Of a stretch of 64,000 nt of DNA, positions 26,616 to 35,198 are shown one piece after another. How positions within the stretch are numbered: position 1 is the first letter of the stretch; each line of letters opens with the position of its first letter. The translations under genes and the position numbers were made by a program. The notes below the pieces were generated by a model that worked only from the letters and a program-made list of their open reading frames with translations, did not search any database and was not told the DNA's origin. Origin of the DNA: Caballeronia telluris. Its GTDB lineage: Bacteria > Pseudomonadota > Gammaproteobacteria > Burkholderiales > Burkholderiaceae. The stretch is from positions 27,604-91,603 of the forward strand of contig NZ_FCNZ02000025.1 in the NCBI RefSeq assembly GCF_001544495.1. Direction: 5' to 3'.

Positions 26616-27728
26616 TCAACGATCGAGGCAATACTGGCTGAAGAATCGAACGATCTCCGTGGTCGCGTGCGGACCGCGGGCATCGGTATGAGTACCGGCG
26701 GCGCTCCCTCCTGACCATGCATGACCGAGCCCGTGAACGATCCACTGCTCGCCGCTCGCCACGCCGTCGCGATCATGAAACACGTGATGTGTATAACCGT
26801 GACCATTCCGCTCGATCTCGACGCGCGTCAACGGACTGGCTTGCGTTGCATCGCGCGCGCCGGACAGCAGCCGGCTCATGGAAACGATCTGATCGCTGTT
26901 ACGCGGATGCACGGTGTCGTCGGCATCGCCGTGAAAGACGATCAGCGGCACGGCACGCGCCCGGATGCCATCGGACGATAGTGCGGGCAAGCCCGCCTTC
27001 CCCATGCCGTCGTTCATGGCGCACAGCGCCGACAGCGGTTCGTCGGCCACGCCGAACGCGACGCCCGAATGAATCGCTGCCGCCGCGTAGAGATCCGGAT
27101 GCGTCACGGCGAGATTAACCGCCATCGCGCCGCCCGCCGACATTCCCGCGACATAGACGCGCGCCTCATCGACATTGCATATCGCCATGACCTCGCGCGT
27201 CAGGGCGGCGATCATCGCTGTTTCGCCCGATTCTCGGGTCCGGTCTGCCGGCCTGAACCAGTTCCAGCACTTGAACGGATTGGCGCCCTCCGACTGCTCC
27301 GGATACACGACGATATAACCCTGCGCTTCCGCGATGGCGTTCATCTCGGTGCCTGCGGCGAAGTCGTCCGGGTCTTGCTGCGCGCCGTGGAGCATGACGA
27401 TCATCGGCATCGGTTTGCCGTGGTAGCCGCTCGGCACATAGAGTTTGAAGTGAAGCGCGTCGTCGCCGTGCTCGAAACGGCTGCTCAACCAGTTGGGCCT
27501 GCCGGCTTGCAGAGTCAGCCGCCCGACAGGCGGTGCAGTCGCACCCGCCTGCGTGCCTGCCGAAGCAAGGCGATGCGCGGCGTCCGTCTTGCTGGTTGTT
27601 TCCGGCGCGGCGCTCGCAACCGCAGTCTGCGGGTCGACGAAAAACTGGGCCGCGAGCCCTACTGGTCCAAGTGCGATCAGCGACCAAAGCGTGTCGCGCG
27701 TCGAGGCAAACGCGTCGAAAGGGTCCAT
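26616..27728 (-). CDS. PHB depolymerase-family esterase (alpha/beta hydrolase)
   Basis: 370 residues. After a 75-residue low-complexity, weakly hydrophobic lead comes an esterase_phb-type domain. It carries an oxyanion region (MIVMLHGAQQDPDDFAAGTE), lipase box AGMSAGGAMA with the nucleophile Ser, VFHGDADDTVHP with the catalytic Asp and GLGHAWSGG with the His. The family cleaves poly(3-hydroxybutyrate) or related polyesters and phenolic esters. The N-terminus is not a clear signal peptide, so location is uncertain. It lies just beyond the phasin terminator, next to the PHA operon. AAGGA precedes the ATG. Confidence 0.82.
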   Translation of the reverse strand: MDPFDAFASTRDTLWSLIALGPVGLAAQFFVDPQTAVASAAPETTSKTDAAHRLASAGTQAGATAPPVGRLTLQAGRPNWLSSRFEHGDDALHFKLYVPSGYHGKPMPMIVMLHGAQQDPDDFAAGTEMNAIAEAQGYIVVYPEQSEGANPFKCWNWFRPADRTRESGETAMIAALTREVMAICNVDEARVYVAGMSAGGAMAVNLAVTHPDLYAAAAIHSGVAFGVADEPLSALCAMNDGMGKAGLPALSSDGIRARAVPLIVFHGDADDTVHPRNSDQIVSMSRLLSGARDATQASPLTRVEIERNGHGYTHHVFHDRDGVASGEQWIVHGLGHAWSGGSAAGTHTDARGPHATTEIVRFFSQYCLDR

Positions 27729-27755
27729 CGGTTTTCCTTATTCCTGTCGAGCACA

Positions 27756-27783
27756 ATAAAAAGCCCGCCTGAAGCGGGCTTCG
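27756..27783 (-). terminator. Intrinsic terminator of the phasin/PHA operon
   Basis: On the minus strand AAGCCCGC, loop TTCAG, then GCGGGCTT form an 8-bp stem followed by TTTTATT. It lies about 35 bases past the phasin stop at 27818 and just before the esterase gene, which must have its own promoter or rely on read-through. Confidence 0.85.
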
Positions 27784-27817
27784 AACAACCGTGATATGCA
27801 ACGCCAAGCGTTCAGGA

Positions 27818-28339
27818 TCAACGCTTCGAGCCGGCCTTGGCAGGACGTAGCGCGGCGTCCGATGCTTCCTGCACGCCGTCGGTTACCTCGGCGCTCGCGT
27901 CGAGAACAACCTCGGCCGACTCGTCGACGACATCCGTCGATGTCGAGCCGATATTCGACAGAAGCGCGACGGGTCCCTGGGACATCGATTCGAATACACC
28001 CTTCACGCCAATGCCGTATTTTTCGTACTGGCCGCGCGTTTCGTTCAGGATGTCGGCTTCGGTGGCACGGACGATCTCGAAGTAATGCCGCGTATAGGCC
28101 GCCGTCTTTTCCGGAATTTCAGCAAGCAACGTCGATTGCCAGCTCAGGAAGTCGCCCGGTTTCGCGCTGGAACCCGCCTTCAGGACCGACGTACTTTCCT
28201 CGAACACCGTCTTTACTGTTTGCACGTTCAACTCGGCGAGTTGTTGAAGACCGCTAGCGAAACGCTTCGTCACGTTCACGAAACTCTGAAGGTTTGCTGC
28301 TGCAACCGAGGATGCCTGCTGGGGGGAATAAGGAAACAT
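27818..28339 (-). CDS. Phasin family protein (PHA granule-associated)
   Basis: 173 residues, soluble and helical. FVNVTKRFASGLQQLAELNVQTVKTVFEES and RHYFEIVRATEADILNETR fit the phasin_2/PhaP family, whose amphipathic helices coat PHA granules. The last 35 residues are Val/Ala/Asp-rich and end basic (AKAGSKR), like a granule- or DNA-binding tail. The ATG at 28339 has GGAG six bases upstream. It is the last gene of the phaJ-phaC-phaZ set and is followed by a strong terminator. Confidence 0.85.
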   Translation of the reverse strand: MFPYSPQQASSVAAANLQSFVNVTKRFASGLQQLAELNVQTVKTVFEESTSVLKAGSSAKPGDFLSWQSTLLAEIPEKTAAYTRHYFEIVRATEADILNETRGQYEKYGIGVKGVFESMSQGPVALLSNIGSTSTDVVDESAEVVLDASAEVTDGVQEASDAALRPAKAGSKR

Positions 28340-28533
28340 TGACCGCTCCAAAAAAGGATTCATCAGGGCCGGTAAATTCCGCCCCCGTATTTTGCTGCGC
28401 TGCACCAATGAACCCATCATACGGGAGTCTCGCCGGGCGTCAAGTACGCATTTCGTGGGGTTCATCTCCGTGGCAGTCCGCAGCATGTCGCGATGCGGCC
28501 GGTCGTCGCCGTTGCTGCTTGAGCTTTGCGGCG

Positions 28534-29349
28534 CTAATCCTGTAGCAGAAAGTCGCGCACCACGGGACCTACTTCGCTCGTTCGCGTGACGAGAAAGAGA
28601 TGGCCGTCCTCGACGACGTGAAGCGTCGCCTGACGGATGCGTGAAGCCAGAATCCTCGCGTTGACGAGCGGCACGATGGGATCGTCGTTACCGTGCATGA
28701 CGAGTGTCGGCTGCCGCAGACGCCCGAGCCAGAGCAGGCTGCTCCAGCCCCACACCGCCAGCAACTGGTAGACGTATCCGCGCCCGCCCGGCGCCTGGAT
28801 GTGGCGTCCGTGTTCCTTCAATAACTCGGGGTCGCGCCGGTATGCGCCGCCATAGATCTCCGCGCCAACCTCCTGTAGAAACTTCGGGTCCTTATAGCGG
28901 CGGGACCCGATCAGTTTGGACAGCACGGAAATCCGTCCGGGCACCATGATCACGCCCGGCGACGTGGAAGCAAGCACTAGGCGCCGGCAACGCGACGGAT
29001 ACTGATACGCGAACTGCTGCGCGAGCGCTCCCCCCCACGACACGCCGAGCACGTCCACCGGCCCGCTGTAGCCGAGCTTCGCGAGCAGCTTGTCGGTCAG
29101 CACCGACAGCGTAGAGAAGCGATACGGCGCAAGCGGTGCGGGCGACCCGCCCACGCCCGGAATATCGAACATCACGACTTCAACGTCGCCGAGCGCATCG
29201 ACGAACGGCTGAATCAGTTCGAGATTGGCGCCGATGCCATTGAAAATCACGAGCGGCGGCGAAGCATCGCTGCCGCGCCAGATGCCGACACGCAGCAACT
29301 GACCTTCGAGAACGACGGACTGAATCTCCATGGTGCGCACACTTGCCAT
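28534..29349 (-). CDS. phaZ: Intracellular medium-chain-length PHA depolymerase
   Basis: 271-residue alpha/beta hydrolase. IFNGIGANLELIQPFVDAL, FDIPGVGGSPAP, GVSWGGALAQQFAYQYP (nucleophile Ser), GNDDPIVPL (Asp) and DGHLFLVTR (His) match the Pseudomonas PhaZ depolymerase very closely. That enzyme degrades stored medium-chain PHA to hydroxy acids. AAGGA lies upstream of the ATG at 29349. As in pseudomonads, it follows the class II synthase gene. No export signal is present, consistent with action on granules. Confidence 0.9.
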   Translation of the reverse strand: MASVRTMEIQSVVLEGQLLRVGIWRGSDASPPLVIFNGIGANLELIQPFVDALGDVEVVMFDIPGVGGSPAPLAPYRFSTLSVLTDKLLAKLGYSGPVDVLGVSWGGALAQQFAYQYPSRCRRLVLASTSPGVIMVPGRISVLSKLIGSRRYKDPKFLQEVGAEIYGGAYRRDPELLKEHGRHIQAPGGRGYVYQLLAVWGWSSLLWLGRLRQPTLVMHGNDDPIVPLVNARILASRIRQATLHVVEDGHLFLVTRTSEVGPVVRDFLLQD

Positions 29350-29432
29350 TGTTCTTTTCCTTGCGAATGTGAACGGTTCGTCGCGAGCGCGCGTGAGCAC
29401 GACCCATCGCGATGGCCGGTCATGTCTTGGGA

Positions 29433-31124
29433 TCAGGCCTCGAGGACATAGGCTCCGGGCGCGTCGGCCAGTCGTTTGTGCCGCTTGTTGCCGAGCGTTT
29501 TGGGTGCGGCGCGCAGCTCGCCCGAACGTTCGGCGAGCCACTGGCGCCAGTCGTTCCACCACGAATCCGCATGAGCCTGAGCGCCGGCGAGCCATGCATC
29601 GGCGTCGTCGGGCAGATTTGCGTTGGAGAAGAACTTTGCTTTGGGATTGCCCGGCGGATTGATCAGGCTCTGGATATGGCCGCTCGAACTCAGCACGTAA
29701 CGCGTGTTGCCGCCGAATGCGCGCGCCGTGTTGTAGACGCCTCTCCACGGCGTGATGTGGTCGGTCATGCCAGCCATCACATACGTGTCGCACGTGACCT
29801 CGGACAAATCGACCGGCGTGCCGAGGACGGTCAATGCCCGCGGCTTAGTGAAGAGATTGTTCTGGAAGATGTCGAGCAACTGGCCGTGCAGTTTCGCCGG
29901 AAGACGTGTCGTGTCGTTGTTCCAGTAGAGAATGTCGAAGGCCGGCGGTGCCTTGCCGAGCAGATAATTGTTGACCCAGAAGTTCCAGACGAGATCGTTG
30001 GGTCTCATCCAGGCGAACACGCGACCGATGTCCTCGCCTTCCAGCACGCCCTTGCTCCTGCTGTTCTGCTTGGCGATCTCGACGGCCTCGGGCGTGGTGA
30101 AGAGACCCAGCTGGGACGGGGCGGTATTGTCCAGCACCGCCACCATCAGCGTGGCCGCATTGACGGTCTTCTGATCGCGGCTCGCCAGATGGCCGAGCAG
30201 CGCGGAGATCGTCATCGCACCGGAGCATGCGCCGTGCAGATTGACATCCGCGTGACCGGTGATATCGCGCACGGCCTGGATCGCTTCGATGAGCGCGGCG
30301 ACGTAGGTGTCCATGTCCCAGTCGCGGTGTTCCGCGGTGGGATTGCGCCAGCTCACGACGAACACCTGGAACTCGCTCTTCACCAGATACTCGACGATGC
30401 TCTTGTTCGCGGCCAGATCGAAGATGTAGAACTTGTTGATCTGCGGCGGCACGATCAATTGCGCGCGAGCGTAGACGTTCGGGGTCGTCGGTGCATACTG
30501 AATGAGTTCGAGGACCTCGTTGCGAAACACGACCGCACCGGCAGACGTGCCGAGATTCCCGCCGACTTCGAACGCGGTCTTGTCGACCTGTGCGGGCATG
30601 CCCTTGTTGTTCAGCGTGTCGGCGAGCATATTCTTCATGCCCGCAACGAGGCTCGTGCCGCCGGAATCCACGAACTTCCTGAGCGCTGCGGGATTGCCCG
30701 GCAGCGTGTTGGTCGGCGCGAGTGCGTCGGTCATGAGTGACATCACGAACTGCGCGCGTTCCTTGCTCGTTTCATCGAGTGCCGAGCGCTCGACAAAACC
30801 GGCAAGCGCATTGCGCCACGCCTGATAAGCCTGCAACGTCGTGCGGTACAGCGACTGATCGCGCCAGGCCGGATCGGCGAAGCGCTTGTCGCCTGGTTGC
30901 GGCGACGACGTGTCGTTGCCGGTCATGGCCGATGTCAGATCGCGGGCGAGCGCCGCGGTTTGATCGACGAGGAGCGCGGGATGCAGCATTGCCTGCGCGC
31001 CGATCTGCTGGACGGCCGCCAAAATGTCGATGGCGCGCAGACCGACGAACGGGTTAGGTCCGAGCATGCCGTCGGTCGCGCCAGCCGTGATGTCGTCGTT
31101 CTCGCTGCTCATGTTTGCTGCCAT
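29433..31124 (-). CDS. phaC: Class II poly(3-hydroxyalkanoate) synthase
   Basis: 563 residues. VVPPQINKFYIFDL, VSWRNPTAEHRDW, AWMRPNDLVWNFWVNNYLLG and FDILYWNNDTTRLP are signature runs of Pseudomonas-type PhaC1/PhaC2, which polymerise C6-C14 hydroxyacyl-CoA. The nucleophile Cys300 sits in GACSGA; the usual second Gly of the box is Ala. Asp in MTDHITPW and His in SSGHIQS complete the triad. Typical Burkholderiaceae synthases are class I, so a class II enzyme here stands out. The ATG at 31124 has GGAGA six bases upstream. Transcribed after phaJ (gap 41 bases) and before phaZ. Confidence 0.92.
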   Translation of the reverse strand: MAANMSSENDDITAGATDGMLGPNPFVGLRAIDILAAVQQIGAQAMLHPALLVDQTAALARDLTSAMTGNDTSSPQPGDKRFADPAWRDQSLYRTTLQAYQAWRNALAGFVERSALDETSKERAQFVMSLMTDALAPTNTLPGNPAALRKFVDSGGTSLVAGMKNMLADTLNNKGMPAQVDKTAFEVGGNLGTSAGAVVFRNEVLELIQYAPTTPNVYARAQLIVPPQINKFYIFDLAANKSIVEYLVKSEFQVFVVSWRNPTAEHRDWDMDTYVAALIEAIQAVRDITGHADVNLHGACSGAMTISALLGHLASRDQKTVNAATLMVAVLDNTAPSQLGLFTTPEAVEIAKQNSRSKGVLEGEDIGRVFAWMRPNDLVWNFWVNNYLLGKAPPAFDILYWNNDTTRLPAKLHGQLLDIFQNNLFTKPRALTVLGTPVDLSEVTCDTYVMAGMTDHITPWRGVYNTARAFGGNTRYVLSSSGHIQSLINPPGNPKAKFFSNANLPDDADAWLAGAQAHADSWWNDWRQWLAERSGELRAAPKTLGNKRHKRLADAPGAYVLEA

Positions 31125-31165
31125 CTCGGTCTCCGTGCGTTCATCCTTGCCTTCTCCTGCTGTCG

Positions 31166-31630
31166 TCACGCGACGAGCATCACGAGTGTCTGCGCGATCA
31201 GCGCGGGCTTGTCTTCGCCTTCGATCTGCAGCTCGTTGTCCATCTTGACGACGACGCGCCCGCCGCCCTTCCGTTCGATCGAAGTCAGCATCACGCGGGC
31301 TCGCACGCGGGCGCCGGCTTTGACCGGCGTCATGAAGCGCACCTTGTCGAGCCCGTAGTTCAAGCCGGCTGATGCGTCCGCCGGAATGAGGCCCACTTCG
31401 ATCGCGAGTGTCGCCAGCAACGAAAGCGTCAGATAGCCGTGCGCGATGGTGCCGCCGAAAGGGCTTTCGCGTTTCGCGCGCTCTTCGTTCAAGTGAATCC
31501 ATTGCGTGTCGCCGGTGCATTGCGCGAAGGCGTCGATGCGCGCCTGGTCGACCACGACCCAGTCCGACATGCCCAACTCCTGGCCGACGAACTCGTCGAT
31601 CGTCGCCATGCTGTATCCAATGGTGCTCAT
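31166..31630 (-). CDS. phaJ: (R)-specific enoyl-CoA hydratase, MaoC-like
   Basis: 154 residues of single hot-dog fold. CTGDTQWIHLNEERAKRESPFGGTIAHGYLTLSLL includes the hydratase-2 motif with the catalytic Asp and His. The enzyme turns trans-2-enoyl-CoA from beta-oxidation into (R)-3-hydroxyacyl-CoA, the substrate of PhaC. Its position directly upstream of the class II synthase makes that role very likely. I took the ATG at 31630 (GGAAAG upstream); an ATG at 31609 is an alternative. The divergent spacer upstream has a 19-bp inverted repeat. Confidence 0.88.
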   Translation of the reverse strand: MSTIGYSMATIDEFVGQELGMSDWVVVDQARIDAFAQCTGDTQWIHLNEERAKRESPFGGTIAHGYLTLSLLATLAIEVGLIPADASAGLNYGLDKVRFMTPVKAGARVRARVMLTSIERKGGGRVVVKMDNELQIEGEDKPALIAQTLVMLVA

Positions 31631-31833
31631 GCTGTTGCTTTCCGTTTGGGCGATTGCGCGGCTCTTCGCGCAGGCGCTTCCTGTTGAGTGTGCCGACGAC
31701 GCAGCGAGAGCAGGCATTGAAACCGGTCGGCCGTTCATCGCGCGGTGATGCCGCTATTCGCAACCTGTGCGAAGGACATCGCGGTGGCGCTTGAAGTCAA
31801 GCAACAAGAATACGGAAGGAGGGGACTTCAGGC

Positions 31834-31893
31834 CCCTCTCGTGGCGGGAGGGGATCGAACGACGCGTGCGTCGGCCCTCCCGCCACGAGAGGG
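31834..31893. repeat. Perfect 19-bp inverted repeat in the phaJ / Rieske spacer
   Basis: The left arm CCCTCTCGTGGCGGGAGGG (31834-31852) is exactly complementary to the right arm at 31875-31893, with a 22-base spacer that can itself fold (CGACG...CGTCG). In addition GAGGGG at 31819-31824 can pair with CCCCTC at 31833-31838, an alternative hairpin that competes for the left arm. The element lies about 200 bases from the phaJ start and 60 bases before the Rieske gene. It may be an operator, a REP-like element or a transcript-folding switch. Confidence 0.75.
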
Positions 31894-31953
31894 TGACGCA
31901 AGGCGGCTCTGCCCTACGATGCAGCCATCCATGCGCACCCGAAGGAAATTACC

Positions 31954-32265
31954 TTGACGCGATACATACCGATTGCCCGCGCCGACGCCCTCAATGCCGG
32001 CTCGCGCATGCTCAAGTTCATCGACGGACGCAGCGTCGTGTTGTTCAACATCGAAGGCGTCGTTCACGCAGTCGACAATTCATGTCCGCACAACGGCGCA
32101 TCGCTCGCGAATGGCCGCCTCGACGGCAATGTCCTGCAATGCCCGGCGCACGGCTTGCGCTTCGACGTTGCGTCGGGGTGTCTCGTCGGCGCGCGGGGCA
32201 TGTGCCTGACCAAGCTTTCCGTCGAGACGATCGACGGCGAACTGGTCGTGCAAGTCGACGATTAA
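31954..32265 (+). CDS. Rieske-type [2Fe-2S] ferredoxin
   Basis: 103 residues. CPHNGASLANG and CPAHGLRFD supply the two Cys and two His ligands of a Rieske cluster. The size matches the small electron carriers of dioxygenase systems, but no oxygenase or reductase is nearby. The start is TTG at 31954, chosen because GAAGGA lies seven bases upstream and no ATG precedes the domain. It is divergent from the PHA operon, and its redox partner is unknown. Confidence 0.87.
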   Translation: MTRYIPIARADALNAGSRMLKFIDGRSVVLFNIEGVVHAVDNSCPHNGASLANGRLDGNVLQCPAHGLRFDVASGCLVGARGMCLTKLSVETIDGELVVQVDD

Positions 32266-32841
32266 CGGATACCGCTTTTTGGCCGCATGCGGTTCGTCAC
32301 CGTTTGGCCGGCCCGTCAGACTTGAGGCGACCGCTTTCCGCCGTCGCGTTGAATGAATCCAGCATCGCGACCATACGATGCTGCCGCGTGCGACGTGTCC
32401 TCGCGCGCTCCGAACACCTCCGCACTGCCCCTTCCTTAATTACCCTGCCGCGCGTCTCTCCCTTTCAATGCAAAAGGCGTATTGCCATGCGCTGAATTCG
32501 CACGCCATGCCCGCATGCAAATAGCAAAACCGCGAGCTAATAAGCGACGTAATTGGTGTGAAGTAATCAATCGCCGATCTGTTAGAGCGAAGCCTGCTCC
32601 ATTTTCGACTTTCGTCGAAATCAGCAAACGATCAACCGGCATTAAATACCGAATTCTGACGCCGCTTTCGGCTAAAGAAGCGAAATTTACTTTCAACCAG
32701 TAATAGATGTAACACTTTGTTTCATAAGACAAATAGGAAAAACCGGTAGTTTTGCTATTTTTTGCGTTTTTCTACGGCTGCGAAATCGGTAGAAGTCTGC
32801 TGGATATAATGCGTCGCATCCTAATCCAGTACTTTATACCA
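32266..32841. other. AT-rich intergenic region
   Basis: About 576 bases with no convincing gene. From about 32500 onward the composition turns clearly AT-rich (for example TAATAAGCGACGTAATTGG and ATTAAATACCGAATTCTG), unlike the rest of the window. This carries on into the first 60 codons of the downstream hydrolase. It may be a long promoter region silenced by H-NS-like proteins or the edge of a horizontally acquired segment. Confidence 0.5.
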
Positions 32842-34224
32842 ATGATTAATACCAAACGTAACAGCGAAGACGCAATAAATACCGCTTCCGCTAATGGCAC
32901 TTCTTTCGACGCCCAACTCACTCGTCGGAAGTTTCTTTCCTTTTTGATGGCCGGTGCGGGCTCGACTGCCTTGGCCGCCTGCGGCGGAGGTGGAATCGCC
33001 GATGAAGGCACGAACGTCGCGAGCGTGTCGAAGGCTGCCACGACCGCGTCGCCGGACGGCACGACGATTCCGTCGGCAACGTCCATCGTCGACAGCGCCG
33101 GGAACGTCTGGACGCTCGTCAGCAATCGCGTGACCCGCAACGGCACGTCGGTCGCGACCGGCTCGGCCAAGCCGCTGACGCTGATCCTCTGGTACGGCGG
33201 TGTCATCTACGCGCAGAACGCCGACGGCATCTGGTACAAGAACGGCAGCCCATGGACATCGCTCGGCGCGAACGACCCGCGCCCGAAGACCAACGCGGCT
33301 TCGCTCTTCTATGGCATGAACGGTCACATGGCCTACAACAGCGGCATCTACAAGACGACCACGCCGGCCGCGCAACTCGCGTTGCTGCAGGATCTCGGCG
33401 CCGGCATCTATCGATGCGACACCGCGGGCGCCGGCATGTCTCAGGTGCTGGCCGATGCGCTCAACGGTGCGTTCAAGGGCAGCGGCGTGCAGATCCTGCC
33501 GGTGCTCAATCCGATCTCCGCAGGCTGGAACATCACCAGCACGGAATCGGCAGCGTACACGCTCGGCTATAACCTCGGCGTCAACTGCACGAAGCCGCTG
33601 AAGGGCCTCGTGAAGTACGTCGAATGCGGCAACGAATGCGACGTCCCGCTGAAGATCGGCGGCAACGGCGCCTCGTGTGCGGACTGGAGTCCCGCGTACT
33701 GGCCGTCGTTCCGTGGCGTGATCCGCGGCATGATCGACGGCGTTAAGGCAGTCGATCCGACGATCCAGGTCGGCGTGAACGTCGGCATCCCGATGGCTTA
33801 CCGCGCACTGCAGATGCTGTGGAACGGCATCTCACCGGACGGCACGGCGGACGGCGTCGGCGGCGCGGCGCTCGTGCGCTGGGACATCACGATGTATCAC
33901 TGGTACAAGAGTTCCTACGACATCCTGTATGCGGGCGGCCCGGCGCGAGTCGACATCCCGCAGGTGCTTAAGGACTCGTTCGGCATGCCGATCTGGCTGA
34001 CGGAGTTCGGCTGGTCCGGTTCACTGGATACGCCCGATACGGCCGCCGCCTACGTCACGAAGGCAATGACGCAGTACAAGTCGATCAAGGACAAGTACAA
34101 CATCCAGTGCATCATGATGTATTGCGTGATCGATCCGAACTACGGCCTGATTCAGGCGGATGGCGTGACGAAGAACCCTGCCTACAGCGCGTACAAAAAC
34201 TTCGTCGCTGCGAATCCGGTGTAA
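32842..34224 (+). CDS. Tat-exported lipoprotein glycoside hydrolase (GH-A clan, GH39/PslG-like)
   Basis: 460 residues from the ATG at 32842; in-frame ATGs at 32752 and 32809 would lengthen the n-region. LTRRKFLSFLMAGAGSTALAAC combines a twin-arginine motif with a lipobox ending in Cys, so the folded protein is exported by Tat and lipidated. A small beta domain follows (WTLVSNRVTRNGTSVATGSA). Then comes a (beta/alpha)8 barrel with VECGNECDVP (acid/base Glu after Asn) and IWLTEFGWSG (nucleophile Glu). These fit GH5/GH39-type endoglycosidases such as PslG, which trim exopolysaccharide. The substrate is not proven. A hairpin follows the stop. Confidence 0.75.
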   Translation: MINTKRNSEDAINTASANGTSFDAQLTRRKFLSFLMAGAGSTALAACGGGGIADEGTNVASVSKAATTASPDGTTIPSATSIVDSAGNVWTLVSNRVTRNGTSVATGSAKPLTLILWYGGVIYAQNADGIWYKNGSPWTSLGANDPRPKTNAASLFYGMNGHMAYNSGIYKTTTPAAQLALLQDLGAGIYRCDTAGAGMSQVLADALNGAFKGSGVQILPVLNPISAGWNITSTESAAYTLGYNLGVNCTKPLKGLVKYVECGNECDVPLKIGGNGASCADWSPAYWPSFRGVIRGMIDGVKAVDPTIQVGVNVGIPMAYRALQMLWNGISPDGTADGVGGAALVRWDITMYHWYKSSYDILYAGGPARVDIPQVLKDSFGMPIWLTEFGWSGSLDTPDTAAAYVTKAMTQYKSIKDKYNIQCIMMYCVIDPNYGLIQADGVTKNPAYSAYKNFVAANPV

Positions 34225-34242
34225 TGCCGAGGCCGCACGCTA

Positions 34243-34277
34243 CCGGTCGGCGGGGATACGTGTTTCCCGCCGACCGG
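34243..34277 (+). terminator. Hairpin after the glycoside hydrolase
   Basis: CCGGTCGGCGGG and CCCGCCGACCGG form a perfect 12-bp stem with an 11-base loop, 18 bases past the stop. There is no T-run, so it is a terminator by position and strength of the stem. Confidence 0.6.
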
Positions 34278-34447
34278 GCTTCGCGGTATAGGCGCGGACA
34301 AGAGACGCGTTGTCGAACAGCCATCGTAAGCGTCGATGGTATCGGCGCTGAATGATTGCGCCCGCGTGCAGTTCAGCGACCCATGCCGTCTCTTTAGACG
34401 GCTTCTCCCGTACGAGGCCACTCGTCGACCTGCCGCGTCAGCGACAT

Positions 34448-35194
34448 TCAAAACGGACTGATGCCTGACATGCCCCCATCGACTGCAAGGTCGGCACCGG
34501 TCATATAACGCGATTCATCCGAGGCAAGAAAGAGGATCGCGGCGGCGATTTCGGCTGGCTCGGCCGGCCGCTTCATCGGAATCGCTTTCGACCATTGCAT
34601 CAGTTGCGCTTCGGACATGCCCAGGGAATCGAAGATCGGCGTGTGCGCAACGCCCGGTGAAATGCTGTTGACGCGTATATCGAACTCGACGAATTCCGCC
34701 GCAAAGCTCTTTGCCAGCGAGACCACCGCCGCCTTCGACGCGCAATAGGCGGAGAAATTCTTCGTGCCCTGATTGGCCGCTAGCGACGCAACGAGGATGA
34801 TCGACGCAGGCCGGGCGAGAAACGGCAGCGCCTCACGCACAGTCGAATACACGCCGCCAACGTTGATGTCGAGGACCTCTGAAAACTGCTTCACCGACGT
34901 CTCGCGCACCGGCGTTTGTCGGGAAATATCCGCATTGGCGACCACGACATTGACATCGCATTGGAAATGGCCGACTGCGGTCTCATACAACCGTTGCATG
35001 TCGTCCGGGTTCGCCGCGTTCGCAATGACAGGCAGCGCATGCTCGCCGAGCCTCTCGGCGGCGCGTTGCAGCTTGCCCGGGTCGCGCCCACTGATCACCA
35101 CGCGCGCGCCTTCGGAGACGAATCGTTCGGCGGCGGCGAAGCCAATGCCGCTACTGCCGCCCGTCACTACCGCCAGAGCATGTTTCAACCGCAT
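34448..35194 (-). CDS. Short-chain dehydrogenase/reductase
   Basis: 248 residues of classical SDR. VTGGSSGIGFAAAE binds the cofactor and SAYCASKAAVVSLAKSF supplies Tyr-xxx-Lys. The usual NNAG reads ANAD. An Arg after the second strand (ISGRDPGKL) favours NADP(H). The ATG at 35194 has GGGGATGAG upstream and lies four bases past the cupin stop, so they form an operon. Substrate unknown. Confidence 0.87.
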   Translation of the reverse strand: MRLKHALAVVTGGSSGIGFAAAERFVSEGARVVISGRDPGKLQRAAERLGEHALPVIANAANPDDMQRLYETAVGHFQCDVNVVVANADISRQTPVRETSVKQFSEVLDINVGGVYSTVREALPFLARPASIILVASLAANQGTKNFSAYCASKAAVVSLAKSFAAEFVEFDIRVNSISPGVAHTPIFDSLGMSEAQLMQWSKAIPMKRPAEPAEIAAAILFLASDESRYMTGADLAVDGGMSGISPF

Positions 35195-35198
35195 CGTC

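Noticed and set aside
31745..31957. Short plus-strand frame across the inverted repeat before the Rieske gene
   Set aside because: No ribosome site, no recognisable content, and it spans a hairpin element.
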